NCBI GenBank assembly: GCA_963556145.1
Contig: OY744462.1
Span: 248,001 to 312,000, forward strand
Source of the DNA: Hygrocybe punicea
Lineage: Eukaryota > Basidiomycota > Agaricomycetes > Agaricales > Hygrophoraceae
Length of the DNA stretch: 64,000 bases
Direction of reading: 5' to 3'
Shown: in pieces, positions 34,601-43,576 of the stretch
Position numbering within the stretch: the stretch's first letter is position 1
Layout: the number at the start of each line of letters is the position of its first letter
Notes under the pieces: generated by a model
Database searches by the model: none
What the model was told of the DNA's origin: nothing
The model's input: the letters and a program-made list of their open reading frames with translations, nothing else
Position numbers and translations under genes: made by a program

Positions 34601-34796
34601 CCTGATGTTCCCGAACGGGTTATTACCATATATAGGACACTATAGTTTTACTTATACTATGTTAAATCACGGTTTGGGACAGAATTTATTTATTTATGGC
34701 TGGGGAAGGGATTTTAGCAAAGTAGAGCCTAACAATAGTGGCTGAGATTCATGATCAGCCACTATCATTAGGCTCTTAGTGTGGGAAGGTCAGGTG

Positions 34797-35457
34797 AAAA
34801 CTTAGTATTATTTCCGAGTGGCCATGTCTGCTGCATTAAACGCATGCACAGACATGTCCACTCATTCAACAATCACCCAGGATCTTTCTCTAGCTTCCCT
34901 GTCATTAAGATTCTCTACCCCCATATATCCAGGTAGCCATCAGCAAAAGTGCCGAAAGATACATCAGGAAATCTACACATTCCTTTTTCAGACTTATCAG
35001 CCACTTCTGCTTTTGACCGTTAGCTTTAGCTTTTTTTGCCTTACTTCTGCTAACTTCCAGCAGACTTATCATCCACCTTTTCTCAATGAGAAGTTATGTC
35101 ATAAGTTCAAAAAAGTTCATATTTTCAAACACATCCAAAGCATTCCATTCTTGCCATGTGAACAAATACCATGCCCATGAAACCATGTGAAGCAGAAGTG
35201 ACATGGGAGCGGCCACCATTCAAATTAAATAAATGTTCAAACATTCATGAGCGACATAAGTTGATTGAGACCTCCCCTGAATAAACCAACACGTGATGGT
35301 TGCTTGTTTTCACTGCCGCAAAACATCAAGATATGTTGATTTACCCCACAACATGCCCTTGTGCAATCCCTCCTGTTCTTCTCCCTGATGCTTCCCTTAC
35401 ACCCATTCTGTTGACAACCACACCCACTGTTTGGGCTTGCATTGGCCTAAGGCATGT
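34797..35457. other. Interval with no recognised gene
   Basis: A 120-codon plus-strand frame (34818-35180) shows no domain and is weakly supported. Confidence 0.4.
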
Positions 35458-36523
35458 CACGAGTCCATCTGTGGGTGATCCAGATCTGAACTTGCAAGTT
35501 TTTTTTAAAACAAAAACTACTTACTCAGATCCACGTGGGTTTGTCCACCCACCAGACTCAGATCCATGGGTCGGCTACCTGCAAATACTCAGGTACTCAC
35601 AAGTTCTGTTCTCCTCGTGAATGGCAGGCACATATCAATTGATACGGCACAGCACTTTGCGAGGTAGTTGGGCTACGGGGGAGCCGTCCGGCACTGCTGC
35701 TGCCCTTGCTGCTGCTGCTACCACCATTGCCATTGCCATTGCCATTGCCGTTGCCATTGCTGTTGCCATTGCCACTGCTGCTGCTGCCGGCATTGGATGA
35801 GCCGTCACCGAGCCGTGGAAATGGGAATGCAGGCTACACCCACGCTCCCGTTATCCTCCTTGGTGCCGAATACGTCGCGAACGATGTCCACGTGTCAGTT
35901 GATGCGTCAGCTCATGTTCACGAGGTTCCTTGAGTGAGCCGCTGTGCCAGATACCAGGGAGTGGGGTTCGCGAGGTCCTTCTATACCAGAGAGCTCACAA
36001 ATGACGTTGATGTGTCAGTTGATGTGTCACGCAATGCGTATTCGCAAGGTGTGGTGGTTAGTGGGTGTTGATGGCTGGGTTTAGGATATGTACCTGGGGC
36101 TGGTAGGTGGGTGCACCACCCTCCCGGCCTTGTTCTGTTGTTTGCATTGCTGAGCCTGGTTCTGTCGTCTTTGTTGCTGGGTCCAAGTCATTGTTGGTGT
36201 TGTTCTTGTCGTGGTTGTGATTGTTATGTCAATTTGAGTTATCAAGAATGGTGAAATTATTATTATTATTATATAATAACACAGAAAATTAAGTAAACAG
36301 CAAAAAAAAATTACCACACCCATGGTCAACCTTATTTGTGACACATCTGGAAAATTTACCCACGAGTACTCACACAGGTACCTGAGAGATATATGTGGAC
36401 ACCCAGATCTGTGAGTATTTCAGGCAACAGGTAAATGATACTCGTGAGTAAAATACCCACAGGTTTTCCCACGGGTAAACCCATTGTGACCCGTGGGTTA
36501 CCCAGAGTCATGACATGCCTTAG
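35458..36523. mobile_element. About 1,066-bp hAT-type element
   Basis: The ends TAAGGCATGTCACGAGTC and GACTCTGGGTAA...TGACATGCCTTA are inverted, and the flanks share the 8-bp word CATTGGCC (35450-35457 and 36524-36531; the phase may shift by one base). Both ends carry GGGTAACCC-like subterminal words. The interior holds three palindromic modules, a TTGCCA microsatellite and a VVHPP-type unit near 36105. No transposase is seen. Confidence 0.8.
35700..35795. repeat. TTGCCA/CTGCTG microsatellite
   Basis: An array of CTGCTG followed by (CCATTG)n units. It is compositional and lies within a hAT-type element. Confidence 0.9.
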
Positions 36524-37467
36524 CATTGGCCGTGTACTCTGACCATTTTTCTTAGCCACTGTCAGACTATGTTTTGGAGGTCTTCAGTTGATTACATTCA
36601 CCTCATGCACTCTCTAGGTTGTCGCTATGTCCTGATGTGGTGATCCCTGCCTCTTCCTTTGTGCGGTCAATAAAGTGCACCACGTCATGTCATGGTTCGA
36701 CATCCTGACACGAATGAGCAGAGACACAAATGAGCAGAGACACGAATGAGCAGAGACATGAATGAGCAGAGATCAGGGAAATAGACCTGGTCTCTGCTCA
36801 AGGTAAGTGTCTTATGTCTTATAGTTTATAATTACTGACTTTTCATTTGCAGGCCGCCGTCTATGTCCATTGCGACATTGAAGACAACAATGACAGTCAC
36901 AAAATGACAACAATGATGCCAATGGAGACAGGGGCAGCAACAGCAATGATGAAGAAAATGGTCACGAAACAACATGACAACAATGGAGGCAAGAAGGATC
37001 ATGGAGCCTCTCTGCCCTCAGTGTATTCCACTCTTATTAATCACTGTAGTACTGCAATACAACTGTTTTCTTTTATCAAAAGGAACCTTGCAATAGTTCA
37101 ATATAACAAAGGTAGCTGTGCTCTGTGGAAGCCCCACAGCTTTTGCTGCTTTTTGAAACTTAGAAAAGCTCCAGGAACTTATATTAGTGGACTGACCCCG
37201 CTAATATAAGCTGCTCCAGCTTTTGGCTTTTTGAGCTTTTTGGGCTTTTAAAAGCACGACAAGCCCGAAAAAGGCGATTTGTAAGTTTCCTGATGTGACA
37301 TGGCCACTGTGGCCATGTATCAGCCTAAAATCTAATAAAATTTGTACATTCCTGTAAAAGTTGTACAATTCTGGTAACCAGCTTTACATTGCTATGTTAC
37401 CAAGTCCTTTTTTTACCAGATACTGCCGGAATTGTACAAGTTGCCATGGTAGTGACAGAATGCATGA
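36524..37467. other. Interval with a 16-bp tandem repeat and no gene
   Basis: At about 36711-36773 a 16-base unit (CACGAATGAGCAGAGA) repeats four times with single changes. At about 37155-37225, TTATATTAG/CTAATATAA pairs form a small inverted repeat. Open frames are short and unsupported. Confidence 0.55.
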
Positions 37468-38934
37468 TAGTGTTGCCGCGACTACAACTAGCAGTCGACT
37501 TGAAGTTGTAGTCATAGCTGATATTAGCTGAGTTGACCTCCGACTCGACTACAACTATCCAATCAACTTGACTTTGACTATGCCAATCTGGCAAGCCGTA
37601 GTCAAGCTGAGTTAGCCGACTGTAGTTGGTACTGTAATAATTATATAATTTTATTTATTTATTTATGACCTATAAATTTAAATGGCTCGAGAGCAGATTT
37701 GAAAGAGTTTGAGGGCGGCTTATATACCCTTCTCGCCGCGCACGGACAATGTGACCTTGTTTGGTCAGCTGGAACAAACTCAATCACGCAATGATTACGC
37801 GTAGCACCCAAGGTAAGTATAATTTGGTTTATTCTACTAACTAAAACATCTTTAGGTTTTTTCCCGCACCCTCACACCAAACGAATGCGAACACGGCAAC
37901 AGCGACAAGCAGATGGGACGCAGCCGAGAACGGGGACAACCCAGGCCGACCATGACAGCAAGAATGAGGACGACGGGAATGAGGACGACGGGGTAAACGA
38001 AGACAAAAACAATGACAAACGCAACGACGGCGAGAACGGGAAGACGACGACAAAGCAGGAACGGCAACTATGACAACGGGAAGACGACAACGGGGGAATG
38101 GGACAATGAGGACAACGGAGACCGGGACAAGAAGGACAATGGCCACAGGGACGACGACGGCAACGGGGACGATGACGATGGCAATGACGAGGACAGTGAG
38201 CACGGGAATGGGGACGGGCAACGGATGACAGAAACGAGGCGGACGCCCATGGGACGTCCCCAGTGCCATCCAACCTCGCAAAAACACAGAGCGCATCAAT
38301 TGACGTGCCCCCGTTGTTCGCGAGGTAGTGAGCACGCGTGGATGCCCATGGAAACACCCCAGCCCCATCCAACCTCGCGAAAACACGGAGCGTGTCAACT
38401 GACGCGCCCCCGTTGTTCGCAAGGTACTTAGGATGGAATGTGATGACAATGAGCGACCGTGCCGGACGTGGACGAGAAGGATGCAGAAACGGGGGTGGCC
38501 AGGTCGAACGAGGAAGATGAAGGTGATGGGGACCCGGAAGACGGGAATGACAGCAACCAGAGGCAATGGACCACGAGGACAGGGATGAGGACAGACCACA
38601 AGGATGATGGCGAGGTCAGGGGCGACCCCTCCTCTCCGTTTCCCCTCCCTCCCTCCTCCGTTTCCCCTCCCCCTCCACCTACTCTTATTTATTTTTATAA
38701 TATTTAAATTTATTTTTATAATATTTAAATTTATTTTAATATATATTCTTTTTACTAATGGACTGACCATAGTCGATATATTAGTCGAAGTCGCGGCTTG
38801 ACTAGTCGAAGTCACGGCTTGACTAGTCGAAGCCGTGACTTCGACTTTGACTATATCAATTTATGTGTATATAGTCTAGCTGTAGTCATGACTACATAGT
38901 TGCGACTACGACTAGTCAAGTCGTGGCAACACTA
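37468..38934. mobile_element. 1,467-bp hAT element, TAGTGTTGCC family
   Basis: The ends are TAGTGTTGCCGCGACTAC and its near complement. The flanks are an exact duplication ATGCATGA (37460-37467 and 38935-38942). Subterminal zones contain many GACTACAACTA/TAGTCG words. The centre is rich in GACGACGG and ends with two tandem copies of a palindromic module (38273-38326, 38372-38425). Large Arg/Asp/Asn-rich open frames are compositional; I see no transposase. Confidence 0.92.
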
Positions 38935-39302
38935 ATGCATGAGTTGGCAACTTAGTACAAGTCTGTACAAGTTTATGGCCAAACTTTCCCAAGCTTACAA
39001 GGACTGGTATTGGGATTGCAAGTTTGAAAACCATTGTTTGATTACTGCAGGTGACAGAATGTGACAACAAATTGAAGGACAGTGGCAAGTACAACATGGA
39101 GTATGCAGAGACAAATGCAACTGATCAATTAGTGATAGGGAAGTTTAGATCGGTCTGGTTTTCGGCCTTTTTTCCCCAAACCAAAACTGAAACCAACGTA
39201 AACCGTTTACATCGGTTTGGTTCCAGTCCCAACGTGGTCTGAACCGCGAACCGCATGGGCTGGGGGCCCTCACTCTCATCTGACCTTGCAAGAGTGCCGC
39301 AC

Positions 39303-40350
39303 TAGTGTTGCTGAAGTCTGGTTTGGTCTGGTTTTTGGCCTTTTTGGCTGAACCAAAAACCGAACCCTTGGTTCAGTTCGGCCCCCCTGCTGAACCGGAA
39401 CTGGAACCACATGGGACTGTTCCATGCGATCCAGTCTGTGTTCGGATGCGGTTTGAACCACAAACCACCTTCCTTCACCCTCAAATTTCCTTGCAAGCTG
39501 CAGCACCACGTCAATTGACGTGGGCCTGGGGTTGCGAGGAGTTTGGAGGGGTGGAGGAAGGGGGGGACCATCCATCTGCTGTGTCACCGCTGCTGTTGGT
39601 GCTGTGTTGCTGCCGGTGCCATTGTTGCAACTGCTGCCATTGTCACCATAGCTGCTGCTGCTGGTGCTGCTGCTGTCGCCATAGCTGCTGCTGCTGCCAT
39701 AGCTGCTGTTGCCGTAGATGCTGCCGTTGCTGCTGCCATTGTTGCTGCTGCCATTTTTGTTGCAGCCATGGCTGCTGCCACTGCTGCTGGGGTTGCCATG
39801 GGGCTGCTGCCACGTCCACGCTCGCAGGCGTCATGGAGCTGTGTAGTGTTGCCACGGCTATAGCCGATGTTTTTTGAAAAATTGCCTTTTGAGGCTAGTA
39901 AAATTAGGCAAAATTATGAAAATATTTGAGGAGATGGGCGAAGCCAAAAGCTGAGGGGTCACTTAAGGGTGCTAAGGATTTGGGGCTCAATTCTCAGGGT
40001 TCTTCAGGGATAGCTGTTGGATGGTAGCTGGCTAGGCTCAACAGCTATGGTTGAATAACTCTGAAGATTGGGCACCAAATTCTTAGCACCCTTAAGTGAC
40101 CCCCCAGCTTTTGGCTTTGCCCATCTCCTCAAATATTTTCATAATTTTGCCTAATTTTACTAGCCTAAAAAGGCAATTTTTCAAAAAACATCGGCTATAG
40201 CCGTGGCAACACTAGAGCTGTGGGGGGTAAGTATAGATAAATAAGTGAAAAATAAAAAATAAAGGCGACGTATCTTAGCAGCGGGGGTGGGCACACCACT
40301 CCTCGCTGTTTCCTGTTCTCGCTATGGTCCCTGGTTCCCATCGTGGGCAT
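39303..40350. mobile_element. Truncated sister copy of the 30.5 kb hAT element
   Basis: From TAGTGTTGCTGAAGTCTGG onward this tracks the element at 30502-31642: the CGGTTCAG words, the CACGTCAATTGACGTG core, the CTG tract, GTGGGGGGTAAGTATA and the VVHPP-type unit near 40282. It is interrupted by a nested hAT MITE at 39844-40214. Similarity stops at about 40350, so the right terminus is lost. Confidence 0.85.
39844..40214. mobile_element. 371-bp fold-back hAT MITE, TAGTGTTGCC family, nested
   Basis: The ends are TAGTGTTGCCACGGCTATAG and its exact complement. The flanks are an exact duplication GAGCTGTG (39836-39843 and 40215-40222). The arms of about 150 bases pair almost fully. It sits inside the truncated sister hAT copy, and the intact copy at 31035-31045 shows the related empty site. 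Confidence 0.93.
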
Positions 40351-40649
40351 TATATATAGTGTTTTGTAGAACAGTTAGGCTAAGACTAGCGTTTGGCTTG
40401 TGAGAAATGGAAATTACCACATACCACATATATGTTTTTGGCCCTGTGAATGCTGTGTTGTACACGGTGGAAACATATGCACGGTGGAGGGGGAATCTCC
40501 AGACCTCAGGGGAAGCGCTCAGAGGGAGCCGCGGCTAGGAGGGGAAAGCTGAGGAAAACCCAAGGATAGATGACTAAGCTACTACAGGAAAGGGAATCTA
40601 CTGGCTAAGGGTCTCCAGGGTCCTAGGAGCTAGCAGCTACTGCTGCAGC

Positions 40650-41485
40650 GGGTCGAGCTTACTCGACCTGCGGAATCAAGCTATAGCATTCTGCAATTTT
40701 CCCATACTTGGATTGCAGGCATCTGCATTTGGTGCATCGAACACACTCAATGAATAGAAATATATTAAGTATGTCTTTGTATGATACATCTAAGATTCCA
40801 ACAAACCTAGGATGCTTACCTGGTGAACATGGCAGCCACAGGTCGAGCATGCTCGACTCGTGGACCAATAAGCCGTGACTCAAGCATGCTCAACCTGCAG
40901 ATGTACACATTGGTTGCTGCAGACATGAAGCCACAGGTTGAGCATGCTTGACCTGTGGACCAACAAGCCATGACTCGAGTGGGCTCAACTGGTGGACAGA
41001 CAAGCTGCAGCTCGAGCATACATAACTTGTGGACCAACAAGCTGTGACTCAAGCATGCTCAACCCATGGACATACAACACTCGTGGACATACAAGCCGCG
41101 ACTCAAGCATGCTCGACCCACAGACATACAAGCCATGACTCAAGTGTGCTTGACCCACGGACAGACAAGCCATGACTTAAGCATGCTCAACCCATGGACA
41201 TACAAGCCGCGACTCGAGCATGCTCAACCTGTGGATGGACAAGCCGCGACTTGGGCATGCTCGACCTGTGGAGCAACAAGCCATGACTTGAGCATCAGAG
41301 CAACAAGCCACGACTTGAGCATGCTCTACCTGTGGACAGACAAGCCATGACTTGAGCATGCTCGACCCATTGACATACAAGCCATGACTTGAGTGTGCTC
41401 GACCCATGGACATACAAGCCATGACTTGAGCAAGCTTGATTCACAGACAAACATGCCGCGACCCGAGTGTGCTCGACCCGCGGCA
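40650..41485. repeat. Minisatellite, about 37-bp unit with GAGCATGCTC core
   Basis: Tandem units of 36-38 bases contain a palindromic GAGCATGCTC-like core, then GACCCATGGACATACAAGCC with variants. Spacing is regular from about 40990 to 41480 and looser to the left. All open frames here are repeats of the unit on both strands and are not genes. Confidence 0.88.
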
Positions 41486-42230
41486 CCCTGGTGGATCGGT
41501 GGATGTGATTCTCGCGGTTATTTTAAGCCGTGGATCATGCAAAATGGACAAGTATTGAATGAGATATGCACAAAACACTTGTGTCTAGTGTGTTGAGCAT
41601 ACCCACCTGTGGACACTGAGAATTGATGAAGTCTATATTATATAAACTGACACAGAGCCATGCATGGATGGGCATTGTAGTGGACATATTATACCGGTCT
41701 TCTATGTATATATACAATTCTGGGACATGAAATTGTTGCAGATTTAAGTTGGCAATCCATTGGGCACACTACTGAGGTGCTCTGTACCAATCTTCTAAGA
41801 AATCGGCGGACCGGTTATGGAGAAAGAGTCCATGCAAGTTGGGGGGGGGAATCTGTGTTAATGTGGGAAATTAGTCCGAGTTTGGCTTCTAATTATCATG
41901 TGATGATGGCATCAATTATGATTCATAATCAAGTTGTTTGGTCATGTTTACTTGTCTGATATGGGTTATGAGACTCCTTCTGGCCTCAATTCTCATAACT
42001 GTATTGTGGTCATTCTGCACTTTATGTGCATCTATAGACTTTTTTATTGATGCATGTATTCAACTCTGGTCACCATATAAAGTGGACTTGTGGCCATGGA
42101 GTCTTCAACAGTGTCTAATTCCACTCCACTGGTCATGATTGTCTGTATGAGATATTTGTAAAATTTAACCATCTAAATTTCATCACAATGGTGTTGATCA
42201 TGAATGAATTACAAGTGTACTGGCAATAGT
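41486..42230. other. Non-coding interval
   Basis: No frame or splice pattern supports a gene, and no repeat is recognised. Confidence 0.5.
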
Positions 42231-43480
42231 TTATATCTGGTGAAGACATGTAGGACATTCATAACAGTCCCACTGTGTCTGGATCATCTCATCCACAAAC
42301 TCTGCACCCAGCAACTGTCTCCAATCATTTGGAGCCACCTCTTTATCAGCCCATTCACGAGCCTTCTCAATCTTTCGTCCAGTACCAGCCACATGCCAGT
42401 CCTTCTGCTGATCCTGACCTTGGCCATTTGAACCCCTGAAAATTGGGACGCTCTGTGTCAACTTATCCAAATCATTCAGCTCCCGAAGTGTCACTTCAAT
42501 GGGCCCTGTGAGGCATCCCTCATGAAGCCATTCTTCACAGTAAATGCAAAAACATTGGAGATCCTTGCTTGGACTGTAGACTCTCTTGCAACAGCCATTC
42601 TGAATCCTCTGAGCAGCAAGTCCTTCAGTTAATAACAGCCTTCACTGCCATGTTTAGCCACTCACCATCACCTCAAGATTCTTGTTTAGGAAGTTGACCT
42701 CAAACCGCCAAAACCATGCACCAACACCAATTTCCCGACTGTTGGATCGCCTGTCATCAAAGTAAGGAATTTTCATGGGGGCTGGCAAGGATAATCCATG
42801 TGTTCAATGTGAAGCAATACAACCATCAAGGTAAGCTCACATTCAATACTTAGAGCAGGAATGATTTGATCATGATTGCTCTTGATGAGCTCAGTAGAGC
42901 TCATCTGCTCAAATGGACTGAAGAGAATGGATGATTCAATCCAAGACTATGATGGCAGATGAATAAATCTTACAGCAAGGCAAGCAGCTTCCTTTTCAGC
43001 CTTTTACTTAACTTCACATCCTGAATGTGCTGTTGGGTGTAAAACCAGGACACCTTTGCCCACAGCTCAGGGGGTTCACCATCATCACCCTCAGGTGAGG
43101 CTCTGAGATCCTCAATGGTCCCATACCAATAGCAATCTGGATGAAGATGTCCATCTGGCCGTTGAGGAGGAAGAGTAGCATACTCTGTCTCTGGTGGGAT
43201 GATTGCCACACTTGGGGAAAGGATGAGCTCAGATCAATGTATAACCAGTGCACATGATGTTCTTACATGTCTTTCTGAACAAAGTTCACTGTCTCATCAC
43301 CTTCATCTACAACTAAGGTTGAAACATTGTCATGTAAGGTTTTCCAAATAAATGTGAATCTCAACTTGCCATGATATGAGGCCTAAGTTTTCATCTTAGC
43401 ATACTGAGCATGTGTTGGAGGCTTTCCAGCAGGAGCCAGATGTCTTTGGTGGAAAACCGCAAGGTTGCTTTGGGAGGCCA
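42231..43480 (-). CDS. BAH domain-PHD finger protein (probable chromatin reader)
   Basis: Minus-strand exons. 43460-43270 reads AVFHQRHLAPAGKPPTH, then HGKLRFTFIWKTL and VDEGDETVNFVQKD. After an intron, VAIIPPETEYATLPPQ and YWYGTIEDLRA, then LWAKVSWFYTQQHI (43209-42970). This is the start and middle of a BAH domain. Next is KIPYFDDRRSNSREIGVGAW (about 42773-42670). The last exons give CCKRVYSP, CFCIYCEEWLHEGC and, after a long insert, WDCYECPTCL, the Cys/His spacing of a PHD finger. BAH-PHD proteins usually bind modified histones. A TAG after KMKT suggests an intron or a break near 43405. The end lies about 1.3 kb from the Helitron terminus. Activity is untested. Confidence 0.65.
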
Positions 43481-43576
43481 TTGATAATTATATCCTGGAT
43501 AGATGGGTCTTTTATAGGGGATTTTCACCAATATCAAATTCAGGCACCAGTCTGATCAAATATGAAATTGAATGGA

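Larger units (their letters stand above)
30368..34796. mobile_element. 4.4 kb DNA element with about 0.8 kb inverted arms
   Basis: The left arm starts CACCTGACCTTCCCACACTA and runs to about 32310 (interrupted by a hAT element); the right arm (about 34020-34796) is its reverse complement with scattered changes. The flanks are an exact 8-bp duplication AAAACTTA (30360-30367 and 34797-34804). The centre holds a second inverted pair (about 32325-32660 and 32780-33110) and an unpaired stretch to 34010. The longest frame (223 codons, 33033-32362 minus) lies across the inner inverted pair, which makes it doubtful. No transposase is recognised. hAT or another 8-bp-duplicating superfamily is possible. 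Confidence 0.8.

Noticed and set aside
37841..38815. 324-codon minus-strand frame and overlapping Asp/Asn-rich plus frames
   Set aside because: Low-complexity GACGACGG-rich interior of a hAT element with open frames on both strands; no motif.
40650..41485. Telomeric or centromeric satellite
   Set aside because: The unit is not TTAGGG-like and the array is short and flanked by ordinary sequence.
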